From Candidatus Obscuribacterales bacterium (GTDB taxonomy: Bacteria; Cyanobacteriota; Vampirovibrionia; Obscuribacterales; Obscuribacteraceae): DNA of 64,000 nt. The position numbers and the translations under genes were made by a program. The DNA lies in contig JARLHI010000040.1 in assembly GCA_031292355.1 (NCBI GenBank), positions 100,090 through 164,089 on the forward strand, written 5' to 3'. Shown in pieces: positions 17,462 to 25,336 of the stretch. Positions within the stretch are counted from its first letter, which is position 1, and every line of letters begins with the position of its first letter. The notes beneath the pieces are model-generated. The model had not been told where the DNA came from, made no database searches, and was given only the letters and a program-made list of their open reading frames with translations.

Positions 17462-18355
17462 TTATTCACTGGATTTTGCTAACTCGTCTCGATGCAATTC
17501 GCACCAGTCTCTGATGGATATGCCAGGGCGACCAGCCAGTGTCGGCATATCATCTCGAACTGTTCCAATGTATGCCATGCGACCATCGTTGATTTGGTCG
17601 CCAAACTCTTTGACGCCTTTGAAATAAGCATCGAGAGTTTCCAGTCCGGTGGCGTCTTTCAGATTGTCGAAAAATTTCTCCAGAGGTGGAACAAACACCG
17701 CAATTGGTTTGCCTATCGTTTCACTAACAATTTTGGCAACTTTGTGTACATCAGCTACTTCAGTGGAAAACCAATAATCTTTGCCGTAGTGTTTTTCGCC
17801 TTCTTTTAAAATTATTGCAGAAGCTTCGGCGACATCTTCAAGGGCTATCCAACCCATTGGCTTATCTGAAAGCAATGTAAGTTTGCCACTTTTTAGATTG
17901 CTATAAAAACCGGTGAGATTCTGTAGGAAGCAGTTTGGATGTAAGAATGTGTAATTGATACCACTGTACTTGATATAAAATTCAACCAGCTGATGCCAGG
18001 CAAAGTGGGTGTCATAGCAATCTTCGTCTTCAGAAAATACACCAAGATGCACTATGTGTTTAACGCCAGCTTTCTTTGACGCATCTACGAGGGCTTTGGT
18101 CTGCACAAGCATGTCGACACTGTAGCCGGTCAAAATATAAAGGCTGTGAACGCCTTGCAGAGCCGCCGGAAAAGTTCTTGGATCGTCTAGATCTAAATAA
18201 ACAGCGTCGCCGTATTTTTCCTTTAACGCAGGCAAATCACTGTGACGTCGGCTGGTCACTTTGAGCGCAATATCTTCTTCTCCAACGAGCTTGTCGGCAA
18301 GCAGCCTGCCGATTTGACCGGTAACACCCAGAGTTAGCACAAACTTGTCTGACAT
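17462..18355 (-). CDS. NmrA-type NAD(P)-binding protein (atypical SDR)
   Basis: A 297-residue Rossmann-fold protein. The N-terminal LGVTGQIGRLLAD matches the glycine motif of atypical short-chain dehydrogenases. GVKHIVHLGVFS and HPNCFLQN follow as in NmrA/HSCARG and NAD(P)H:quinone-oxidoreductase-like proteins. It may be a redox sensor or a quinone reductase; the substrate is unknown. ATG 18355 with GAGGA eight bases upstream is preferred over an upstream codon at 18370. Confidence 0.75.
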   Translation of the reverse strand: MSDKFVLTLGVTGQIGRLLADKLVGEEDIALKVTSRRHSDLPALKEKYGDAVYLDLDDPRTFPAALQGVHSLYILTGYSVDMLVQTKALVDASKKAGVKHIVHLGVFSEDEDCYDTHFAWHQLVEFYIKYSGINYTFLHPNCFLQNLTGFYSNLKSGKLTLLSDKPMGWIALEDVAEASAIILKEGEKHYGKDYWFSTEVADVHKVAKIVSETIGKPIAVFVPPLEKFFDNLKDATGLETLDAYFKGVKEFGDQINDGRMAYIGTVRDDMPTLAGRPGISIRDWCELHRDELAKSSE

Positions 18356-18523
18356 TGCAGAGTTCCTCAATAAGCGATTGAATTAATGGTGGATTGTTGA
18401 GGCGCGCCATCCATTTTGTCGCGACAATCTATTTCGATTTAAAGTTACCTTTTATGCACCCGCCTAAATACGGGTTTTTGTCAGTGTGAATTATAATTGG
18501 GCAAATTCTTTGAGGTGCTGGTT

Positions 18524-19222
18524 GTGAAGTGTAGCGTAGCCAAATTGTCTGGACAAATGTTGCTCATGGGCTGGGTTGTCAGTTTACCGTCTCTATCGAT
18601 ATTGAATGCAAGCGCTCAGGATTTTTCCGATCCAGCCACGATAATTATGATGAATGCCCAACGTCGGGGACTGGTCCCAGCAAATACCGCAATGCCTGCA
18701 ATGCCACAGGATTTTTCCGAACCAGCCGATATCATCATGATGAATGCTCAACGTCGTGGTCTAATTCCCGGAGGTCAAGCTGTTCCAATGGCACGGCCTG
18801 CTGCCAGTCCAACTTCAGAAAGTACCAGTTTTACTGGTCACTCTCAAGGACCATTCGATGGCGCGGCCAGTAATGATCACGGTGCATCTCCATTTGCGCA
18901 GCCCCCAGGCGGCGCCTCGAGTGGTAATTCCGCCCCACTCGCGAGCAATCACGCTGTAAGCGGCATGAGCGCTCAGCAGATTTTTGACCGTGGTTGCGAC
19001 AAGACCGCTGCCGGTAATTTTGCTGAGGCAATTAAAGATTACGATGAGGCAATTAAAGTTGATCCCAATTTTGGCAAAGCTTATGCCAACCGGGGATCGG
19101 CAAAGTACAACACTGGTGATCACAAAGGGGCTCTAGCTGATTTTGATGTTGCTGCTCGATTAATGCCAGAGAATCAGGCTGTATCAGCTTTGCGGGATCA
19201 AATAAAAAATTCCTTGAGATAA
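18524..19222 (+). CDS. Secreted TPR protein with an internal duplicated motif
   Basis: A 232-residue exported protein. GTG 18524 has GAGGTG upstream and gives a signal peptide ending in NASAQ; an upstream TTG at 18497 lies in a putative -10 box and is less likely. After the signal come two near-identical 20-residue units (QDFS-PA-IIMMNAQRRGL-P) separated by a short Ala/Met/Pro linker, then a Ser/Pro/Gly-rich linker. Two TPR units follow (AEAIKDYDEAIKVDPNFGKAY, KGALADFDVAARLMPEN). TPRs suggest a scaffold in the periplasm or outside the cell. A terminator overlaps the stop codon. Confidence 0.68.
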   Translation: MKCSVAKLSGQMLLMGWVVSLPSLSILNASAQDFSDPATIIMMNAQRRGLVPANTAMPAMPQDFSEPADIIMMNAQRRGLIPGGQAVPMARPAASPTSESTSFTGHSQGPFDGAASNDHGASPFAQPPGGASSGNSAPLASNHAVSGMSAQQIFDRGCDKTAAGNFAEAIKDYDEAIKVDPNFGKAYANRGSAKYNTGDHKGALADFDVAARLMPENQAVSALRDQIKNSLR

Positions 19223-19231
19223 GGATTTTTT
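19204..19231 (+). terminator. Rho-independent terminator overlapping stop codon
   Basis: AAAAAAT-CCTT and AAGGATTTTTT pair with one bulged T around a GAGAT loop; the TAA of the 18524 gene lies in the loop/stem. The run of six T completes a classical terminator. Confidence 0.65.
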
Positions 19232-19348
19232 GTGACCATGGTGATCTTCCCATGGAAACTCTGTGTGCAACTCGCAAAACAGACGTTTTTGTCACAGCAA
19301 TGTCAAACTGAATTCTTATGGTGACGACATCCCGAAGAGGTTGTCCCG

Positions 19349-20359
19349 ATGTCTGAAGTAAAAGAAGCTGTTGATCCCAAGCAATTGGCGCTGCGCGAGA
19401 AGAGCGATCCCGTGCAATTGGCTAATCATGCTCATCTGCTGTCTGAATGTCATGTCAAAAACACTAGTGGTCACGCCGCTGAATGGTGGAAAAAAGCACA
19501 TGCCAGTGCCATTCAAGCGATGCCAGAAGAAATCAAATGTCACGACGCGGTAAAGGGACAAGTGGGCACGACGCTCTGGGATATAGCTCATGCCTCACTT
19601 GAGTCGCAAGGACAAAAAGGTTCTGTTGCGCATGAAATGAAGAGAATCGCTGATTTGAATCATATTTCTGTTGACTGCAGTGATCTTCGCAATAAAGAAA
19701 TCCGTCTGCATGACCATCATGCAAAGGTTGTCGAGGCACCACTTCCACCACCTCCTCCTGTGGAAAAGCCTTGTCCTCCACATCATGCTGTTGAAGTTAC
19801 GCCACCAGTTCGTCCACCAGATGTCCTGCCAGAGCCGAAAGTGATTATGGCTCCCGATTACATCGGTGGCGATCGACGTCCGCTGCCCCCACCTCCGCCT
19901 GAACGATATGATATGCAAGGGTATCCCCGCCCCATTGAGCCGTGCCACCAGCCGAACATTCTTGATCTTTTGAATCCATTTGCAAGACGCGACACCGAAT
20001 GCAGAATGCCACCACCAGATGGAAATTATGATTATTATCGCCGCGAACATCGTGGCTACCGTGAGGAAGGTCAGTTCGGTATTGGCCAGCTGTTTGGAGG
20101 ACAACAACTCCTGCAAGGTGAGCAATATCATCAACGTGGGCAAATCATACAACGTGAGCAGTATCATGAGCGTGCTGCAAGCGTGCGTCTAGGTAATACG
20201 GTAGTTCAAGAAGCCCCTCCGGTTCAATTAGCACCAGCGCCGATGAGAACGCAAACGATGCGTCATTCGTATTCAACGACGGAGACGACTACAATGAATG
20301 GACAACCATGCCCACCAGGTCAAATGACGGGCCGCAATAACGGTATGCATAGACGCTAG
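19349..20359 (+). CDS. Pro-rich protein with a LysM-like segment
   Basis: A 336-residue protein without a recognisable signal peptide. Residues about 72-112 (GTTLWDIAHASLESQ... EMKRIADLNHI ... LRNKEIRLHD) have the order of a LysM domain, which binds peptidoglycan or chitin, although the fold is longer than usual. The rest is Pro/Gln/Arg/Tyr-rich and probably disordered (PPPPPVEKPCPPHH, RPLPPPPPERY, then repeats of GEQYHQRG/REQYHERA). GAGG precedes the ATG. A strong terminator follows. How the protein would reach the wall without a signal is unclear. Confidence 0.55.
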   Translation: MSEVKEAVDPKQLALREKSDPVQLANHAHLLSECHVKNTSGHAAEWWKKAHASAIQAMPEEIKCHDAVKGQVGTTLWDIAHASLESQGQKGSVAHEMKRIADLNHISVDCSDLRNKEIRLHDHHAKVVEAPLPPPPPVEKPCPPHHAVEVTPPVRPPDVLPEPKVIMAPDYIGGDRRPLPPPPPERYDMQGYPRPIEPCHQPNILDLLNPFARRDTECRMPPPDGNYDYYRREHRGYREEGQFGIGQLFGGQQLLQGEQYHQRGQIIQREQYHERAASVRLGNTVVQEAPPVQLAPAPMRTQTMRHSYSTTETTTMNGQPCPPGQMTGRNNGMHRR

Positions 20360-20382
20360 ACTTGATTCATCGAAAAAAATCT

Positions 20383-20420
20383 GAAGGCCAGAATTGCTGA
20401 AGTTCTGGCCTTCTTATTTT
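20383..20420 (+). terminator. Strong Rho-independent terminator
   Basis: Perfect 11-bp stem GAAGGCCAGAA/TTCTGGCCTTC with a 9-base loop, followed by TTATTTT. Ends the 19349 transcript. Confidence 0.9.
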
Positions 20421-20452
20421 ATAATTGCCTGTCAAATCCGAGGTGAAGCATT

Positions 20453-21478
20453 TTGACAGTCGCTGAATTTACTAAAAGAATATGCCAATCGCTTGTGGCG
20501 ATTTCATTGACTCTGCATATGGTGCCCTGCGCCGAGGCTCAAAACCTTACTGCCGAGCAGTTGCAGGCAGTTAGTTTGTGGAATCAAGCAAGAGCCGAAG
20601 TGCTGAATGGCAGCTACGCAGATGCTGAAAAAAAGTTGCGGCAAGCTGACCATTTATACCCGCATATGTCGCGAATTCAAGATCTCTGGGGCCTTTCGCT
20701 CGTCAAAATCGGCAAGGTGGAGCCTGGATTGCAACAGCTGTTGCTCGCCACAAGCGATCCCAATGTTTCTCCTAACGCCTGGATTAATTTGGGTCTTGCC
20801 TATGAGGCAAAAGGCGATTTGAACAAGGCGATAGAAGCCAATAAAAAGTATTTGGCAGTGGCTCCGCAAGGTCCCGAAGCAACAAGAATGCGTGCTTACG
20901 TTGCCGCACTTAGCTCAGGTGTTAAGACGCTTGGAGGCGATAGCACGGCGGACTATCTCGCTCAAGCAACCAGTCCTTACAACATGCATTGGCAAAGTGA
21001 CAAGATGCCAATCAAGATCTACATTGCACCCGGTGACGGTGTGCCAGGTTATCGACCAGCTTTCGAGCGAATCGTGAAAGCGGCGATGATTGATTGGATA
21101 AAGGCCTCGAATAATTCGATTGGCTGCGCGTATCAAAATTCACCCACTGGCGCCGATATCAATATTCGATTTAGCAATGATCCAGCGCAATTGAGCAATC
21201 GCGCCGAAGCAGGCGAGGCTAAGTATGTGGGCAGAGCTCCAGCCCTGATGCACGTCGATGTTGTTTTGCTGACGACGGTTGCAAACCCCGAAGACAAAGT
21301 CACCGACAACGCATTCAGTTGGCTCGCGCACCACGAACTGGGACACGCGCTGGGTCTGGTCGGCCACAGTCCGAATACATCCGACGTCATGTGCTTTCTA
21401 GAAAGTCAGCTGGACAGGCCAGCGCAACTTACTGAGCGCGATGCTAAAACTATTCAGCTGCTCTACAACCCTAAGTAA
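20453..21478 (+). CDS. Exported TPR protein with matrixin-type zinc protease domain
   Basis: A 341-residue secreted protein. The TTG start at 20453 has AGGTGA seven bases upstream. The signal peptide (SLVAISLTLHMVPCAEAQ) is followed by about 110 residues of TPR-like helices (AWINLGLAYEAKGDLNKAIEANKKYL). A metallopeptidase domain comes last: zinc motif HHELGHALGLVGHS (H-E-x2-H-x5-G-x2-H) around residues 292-303, with a downstream Met-turn SDVM. This is the layout of M10/matrixin-like metzincins. A TPR head on a metzincin is unusual and could present substrates. It is convergent with a TPR lipoprotein, 1 bp apart. Confidence 0.8.
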   Translation: MTVAEFTKRICQSLVAISLTLHMVPCAEAQNLTAEQLQAVSLWNQARAEVLNGSYADAEKKLRQADHLYPHMSRIQDLWGLSLVKIGKVEPGLQQLLLATSDPNVSPNAWINLGLAYEAKGDLNKAIEANKKYLAVAPQGPEATRMRAYVAALSSGVKTLGGDSTADYLAQATSPYNMHWQSDKMPIKIYIAPGDGVPGYRPAFERIVKAAMIDWIKASNNSIGCAYQNSPTGADINIRFSNDPAQLSNRAEAGEAKYVGRAPALMHVDVVLLTTVANPEDKVTDNAFSWLAHHELGHALGLVGHSPNTSDVMCFLESQLDRPAQLTERDAKTIQLLYNPK

Positions 21479-21479
21479 A

Positions 21480-22130
21480 TTACTGGGCTTGCGGCTGCTC
21501 TTGCTCGAGCATCGCTTGCATTTTTTGCACAGTGGTATTGCCTGGCTCTACGGCTATAGCTTTTTGGATGGCGCCCAGAGCTTGCTCGTGTAGCCCCTTG
21601 CTGTCTAAAATTATCGCTGCAGAAACAAGCGCCGGTACTGAATTTGGATCGAGTGTAAGGGCGGTTTCCGAATCCTTCATCGCCAGCTCTGGTTGTTCGT
21701 GTGTGGCATAAATATACGAGCGCAAAGCCACATATTTTGCTTTTTTCGGATCAAGCTGTATCGCTTGTGTCATATCCGTTACAGCCTGTTGGGGTTGATT
21801 CAATTCAGCTTCGGCCTGACCGCGCACACAAAAGGAGCCGGCGTCATCGGGCTTGAGCGCGAGTGCTTGATTGGCGCTTGCGAAGGCCAGGTCAGGATGT
21901 CCTGTGTTGGCATAGGCTAAGCCCTGACCGAAGTAAGCATAATATTGCTTTGGGTCTTCTTTGATGGCTTCGTTAAATTCGTTTATCGCCCGGTCCCACT
22001 GCTTGCCCTCGAGCATTTTTTTGCCCTGCTCAATGTGATTGCCCCCACCGCCACATGATGTGAGTAAGAGGGCCACTGCAGGCATTGCGACGAAAAGCGC
22101 AAAGGAAGAGGTGAATTTTGATAATGCCAA
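21480..22130 (-). CDS. TPR lipoprotein
   Basis: About 216 residues. The TTG at 22130 with GGAGC nine bases upstream gives a compact lipoprotein signal ending in the lipobox LTSC-GGGG; a TTG at 22169 would add 13 polar residues and is less likely. After the acylated Cys, about five TPR units follow (WDRAINEFNEAIKEDPKQYYAY, PDLAFASANQALALKPDDAGSF and so on) to a short Gln/Glu-rich end. It probably scaffolds a complex at the outer membrane. No partner gene is evident apart from the convergent TPR protease. Confidence 0.78.
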   Translation of the reverse strand: MALSKFTSSFALFVAMPAVALLLTSCGGGGNHIEQGKKMLEGKQWDRAINEFNEAIKEDPKQYYAYFGQGLAYANTGHPDLAFASANQALALKPDDAGSFCVRGQAEAELNQPQQAVTDMTQAIQLDPKKAKYVALRSYIYATHEQPELAMKDSETALTLDPNSVPALVSAAIILDSKGLHEQALGAIQKAIAVEPGNTTVQKMQAMLEQEQPQAQ

Positions 22131-22230
22131 TTGATTTGCGCTCCATGTTAGAAAGTGCGAATCATACAATTATTCGCATCCAAATAGCATATATCTCAGA
22201 GCCCGATATACTGTTGGTCGATCACAATAA

Positions 22231-22812
22231 ATGTCCTGGCGAGGTATCTCAGTGTCTCTATCGCAGTCAAATCTTAAGCCTCAAATCAGTCTGAGAGCGG
22301 CAACGCTAGCCGATGTTGACGTTTTGCTCGAGATTGTTCACAGTGCTTATCGCGGTGGCGTCGCCACTGTCTCCTGGAAGAATGAGAATCATATAGTTCA
22401 GGGACCGCGCATCAAAAAGCCACAAATGGAGCAAATAATCCAGTCGAGCGATGCATCGATTCGAGTGGCTGAGTTAGACAACGGTGAGCTTGGCGGTTGC
22501 GCCTTAGTTGATAAACATGGTGAGGGGGTCGTTCATATCGGTATGATCGCGGTTGATCCAGGTAAGCAGAATCTCGGATTGGGAAAGTCTTTGATTCAGG
22601 ATGCCGAAGATTACGCCCGCGAAAGATTTAAAGCCACAACGGCGAAGATGTATGTGCTCAATGGCCGACCAGAATTGATGGCCTGGTACAACCGCCTCGG
22701 TTACGCTGAAACTGGACACACCGAGCCATTCCCGAGTTCAGAAGGTGGCTCGCAGGCGCTCAATGACGACGCCCATTTGATTGAAATCAGCAAGGCAATC
22801 GCCGCCGTCTGA
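22231..22812 (+). CDS. GNAT-family N-acetyltransferase
   Basis: A 193-residue acyltransferase. After the N-terminal strand ISLRAATLADVDVLLEI, the acetyl-CoA-binding segment reads IGMIAVDPGKQNLGLGKSLIQDAE (V-x-P-x-x-Q-x-x-G-x-G). The end, WYNRLGYAETGH, fits motif B. The acceptor is unknown. ATG 22231 lacks a good ribosome site; GTG 22252, seven codons in, has GAGGT upstream and may be the true start. Confidence 0.8.
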   Translation: MSWRGISVSLSQSNLKPQISLRAATLADVDVLLEIVHSAYRGGVATVSWKNENHIVQGPRIKKPQMEQIIQSSDASIRVAELDNGELGGCALVDKHGEGVVHIGMIAVDPGKQNLGLGKSLIQDAEDYARERFKATTAKMYVLNGRPELMAWYNRLGYAETGHTEPFPSSEGGSQALNDDAHLIEISKAIAAV

Positions 22813-22892
22813 TCATGCGCAAATATATCAAGAAAGATTTTCCTGTCGGGCAAATTTCTCATTTTTGAAGTAGTGAAAGCACGTGTTGCAAT

Positions 22893-22956
22893 ATCACCAA
22901 AATGCCCTCATACAGTGCATTATCGTGGTGATGGCATTTTTACGGTTTCTGGTGAT
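22893..22956 (+). ncRNA. Candidate RNA element with interleaved stems
   Basis: ATCACCA (22893-22899) and AAATGCC (22900-22906) lie back to back. Their complements TGGTGAT (22926-22932) and GGCATTT (22933-22939) follow in the same order, giving two 7-bp stems that can only form together as a pseudoknot or else compete. TGGTGAT occurs again at 22950-22956. The second stem is followed by TT, a weak terminator tail. It sits in the 297-bp gap upstream of the 23110 gene. Speculative: pairing only, no family match. Confidence 0.3.
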
Positions 22957-23109
22957 CACATAAATTTGAAGCGAAAATTTCTTCCTGAAAATCTTTGAAT
23001 TTTGCAAGAAAACATGCATTAATTCGGAGTTTTAAGTAATTTCCCCATTGTCGCTGCAGCTCAGTTTCGCCATGCTAAGTATTGTTAGTTTGGGTCTGGA
23101 GGGTTGATG

Positions 23110-23454
23110 ATGTCCGACGTCAATTTGGAAGAGAAGGCTCAACAAGTAACCGATTTGGCCATACAGGGACAAGGTTGTGCGTTGCAACGGGAAATCCAAT
23201 CTTTGAGCAAGAATGATACGGAAGCGGTCTGGGCACTGGCACAAAATAAGGCAGATAAAGCAGTAACAGCTTCAGGTCAATTTCCATACGTGGAGTTTGT
23301 AAACGCTCAGCCAGACAAGGGCTATTTTTCGGCAATGGCAATTGTTATCGATCCTAGTCGAGATACTTTAAAGACAAAGATTCTCGACGAAACTAAGGGC
23401 TTTATTATTTCAGGCGCGAGCCATTTCTGTCTGGACTTAAAAAAGAAAACCTAA
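23110..23454 (+). CDS. Hypothetical protein (114 aa)
   Basis: No family recognised. A small soluble alpha/beta protein with a helical N-terminus (DVNLEEKAQQVTDLAIQ) and a strand-rich second half (FSAMAIVIDPSRDTLKTKI, GFIISGASHFCLDLKKKT). GGAGGG at 23098-23103 places the start at ATG 23110; ATG 23107 is possible. Monocistronic, with a candidate structured leader upstream. Confidence 0.5.
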   Translation: MSDVNLEEKAQQVTDLAIQGQGCALQREIQSLSKNDTEAVWALAQNKADKAVTASGQFPYVEFVNAQPDKGYFSAMAIVIDPSRDTLKTKILDETKGFIISGASHFCLDLKKKT

Positions 23455-24326
23455 AACCCAGGTCTAGCGATTCTGGCGTTGAAAGATCGCGTGAGTGGAA
23501 CTGGTCTGCGCACAAGGCCAATAACTGGTACGCTCTTGTGGGATACTGATTTGCCTTTGTTCTGTTGCACGAGATTGCAGCTAGCATGGTTTGAAGAGAA
23601 CAACGAATGCTTTGTACGTTAGGCGAATGGTGCTTAATGGGAAGCTCCAAAGATGTCTTTGTGATCATACCAAGAGCGTTTAGGAAATGGGGTTTTGCGT
23701 CAGACCAACGCAGGTCGCGCAATATCCTTGCAACTGTCTGTCCTTTGTTCTCGCTTTTGGAAATAGCAGATTTGATGCATAATTTTCTTTCAGCGCTACA
23801 CGCATCAGTCATTGCGATTCCGTGATGGCAAGAAGTTTGAGGCTTGCTAGTACTTGGTTTGACGCAATTGCACTTTTCTTAATACGTGGAATATTTGATG
23901 TGCTAAGCGACCTCTTCCATGGGGTGGTATCAAAAATGGTGCCGTCTACATAATTTTTTTATGGAACTTCGCGCTAATTATTTGCGGCTGCGCTACCAAG
24001 GAGAAAATAAACTTTGCAGCCGAAAAAGTGCGAGGTGTATTTGTAAAGTCCGCTCTGGATTGTCGATAAAGGAATTTGGGACTTCCGGTGATGCCAAATC
24101 TACCGCTATTTTTTTGATGGTGGCATCGTGTAGGGTTAAAGTCCAAACTTCACACCACTCATTCAACAGGACCTCAGCGGACACACTATATAGAAGCAAT
24201 TCCTACTAAGAAACTCTCGATGTTCGCTGAACGTGTGGAAGTTTGGGCTAGAAACATCATGGTTCTGAGTCAGGAATCGTGGTGCCTTAATGAAATCTCG
24301 CAACCCAAGAATGTTAGGAGACTCTG
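23455..24326. other. Long region without a supported gene (872 bp)
   Basis: Only overlapping short frames without ribosome sites are found on both strands, and codon use is erratic. A minus-strand frame around 23993-24199 contains LHDATIKKIAVDLA and breaks off; it may be a decayed gene but no family can be named. No insertion-sequence ends or transposase fragments were recognised. Confidence 0.35.
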
Positions 24327-24908
24327 ATGAATACCTCCGATACCGCTGTAGCGCTCGACAACCTGAATGATGGCGAGATACTCACCGGTGCAGTTCTACG
24401 TCCATTTATCGACCAGGATAAATTACGCGGAGCGATTTTATCTTTCCCAGGAAAGAAGGAAACGGCTTTGCTTCACGTGAAGCAAATTCAGGGTGGTGCG
24501 CCGGAAGCGCGCCTCTCGCAATTGCGCTTGGGCGATGAAGTTGAAGTCAAGATCATGATTCATGGTCCTGCGCACGCTCGAAAAATCTGGGCAAGCGAAA
24601 CAGCTTTAGTTGGTGAACGCAGTTTGGTCGACGAGCTTTCGAGCGCGGCTGAAGCCAAAACTGTGTTTGCCGGCCGCGTTATTAACGTTTCCAAATTCGG
24701 AGTGTTCGTCGATATGTTGGAAGGTCCCGCCAAGGGGCAACGTGGCTTGATCCACAATTCCAATCTATATCAAAAGGGAGCGGGTTTGGCCCAAATCTGC
24801 CATTCGCTCACTCCTAACAGCGATGTGTCGCTACAGGTTCTCGGCGCCAAAGTTGATGCAGCAGGTACTTTGCGTATCGATTTGGTGCTCGCAGAACAGA
24901 GCGCGTAA
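24327..24908 (+). CDS. S1-domain RNA-binding protein
   Basis: A 193-residue protein with two S1-like OB folds. The first (GEILTGAVLRPF ... ALLHVKQIQGG ... LRLGDEVEVKIM) is degenerate. The second (FAGRVINVSKFGVFVDMLEG ... RGLIHNSNL) is close to the S1 consensus. Such small double-S1 proteins bind RNA and may act in translation or RNA decay; there is no catalytic domain. TAGGAGA precedes ATG. A 12-bp perfect hairpin follows the stop. Confidence 0.72.
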   Translation: MNTSDTAVALDNLNDGEILTGAVLRPFIDQDKLRGAILSFPGKKETALLHVKQIQGGAPEARLSQLRLGDEVEVKIMIHGPAHARKIWASETALVGERSLVDELSSAAEAKTVFAGRVINVSKFGVFVDMLEGPAKGQRGLIHNSNLYQKGAGLAQICHSLTPNSDVSLQVLGAKVDAAGTLRIDLVLAEQSA

Positions 24909-24927
24909 GTGCTCTGATCGTCAATCA

Positions 24928-24959
24928 ATCTAAGCTCGCTCAAGTGCGCGAGCTTAGAT
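24928..24959. terminator. 12-bp perfect hairpin, no T-tract
   Basis: ATCTAAGCTCGC and GCGAGCTTAGAT pair perfectly around an 8-base loop, 20 bp after the S1-protein stop. No T run follows, so it is a terminator of non-classical form or an mRNA-end stabiliser. Confidence 0.5.
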
Positions 24960-24977
24960 CAACATGAAAGGAAGAAC

Positions 24978-24998
24978 ATGCCGCGCGAACCGCCGTAA
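24978..24998 (+). CDS. Possible six-codon leader peptide (MPREPP)
   Basis: ATG with AAAGGA seven to twelve bases upstream, encoding Met-Pro-Arg-Glu-Pro-Pro then TAA. The start context AACATGAAAGGA is repeated at 25028 ahead of the mini-RHS gene, so either the leader was copied or this is a tiny regulatory reading frame. Pro-Pro-stop is the kind of sequence that can stall ribosomes. Very tentative. Confidence 0.2.
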   Translation: MPREPP

Positions 24999-25047
24999 TC
25001 TTTTCTGAAGATTTTATTCTCATCATCAAACATGAAAGGACGATCAA

Positions 25048-25260
25048 ATGAAAGTTGCAATACTGGCGTTAGCCGCTTGTAGCCTCATCGCTTTTGCGAT
25101 GCCGGCCAAAGCAGCAACGGATTCAGCAACATATAAATACGACACGCTTGGAAGGCTTACCGAAATCGACTATGTCGGTGGCACCATCGTGAAGTATGCA
25201 TATGACGCCGCTGGAAATAGAACATCGGTGACCGTGACGTGTGGCACCGGTGGCTGCTGA
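25048..25260 (+). CDS. Secreted mini-RHS protein (one YD repeat)
   Basis: A 70-residue exported protein. The signal peptide VAILALAACSLIAFAMPAKA is followed by one and a half RHS/YD repeats (YKYDTLGRLTEIDYVGG, VKYAYDAAGNRTSVTV) and a Cys/Gly tail (CGTGGC). AAAGGA lies ahead of ATG. A strong terminator separates it from the giant RHS gene 77 bp downstream. It may be a remnant of a larger RHS gene, but its intact signal, ribosome site and own terminator argue for a functional small gene. Confidence 0.6.
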   Translation: MKVAILALAACSLIAFAMPAKAATDSATYKYDTLGRLTEIDYVGGTIVKYAYDAAGNRTSVTVTCGTGGC

Positions 25261-25286
25261 AGATGGACCCAAAAACTGAAACTAGA

Positions 25287-25315
25287 AAAAGGCTTGCCAA
25301 TCGGCAGGCTTTTTC
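25287..25315 (+). terminator. Rho-independent terminator
   Basis: AAAAGGCTTGCC and GGCAGGCTTTTT pair (with two G-U pairs) around AATC, ending in five T. Ends the mini-RHS transcript, so the large gene needs its own promoter or readthrough. Confidence 0.85.
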
Positions 25316-25336
25316 TATAACTGATGGAGAAAGATC

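Noticed and set aside
23405..24209. Overlapping reading frames of 60-135 codons on both strands.
   Set aside because: No ribosome sites, no recognisable domains, and frames contradict each other. Treated as non-coding or decayed DNA.
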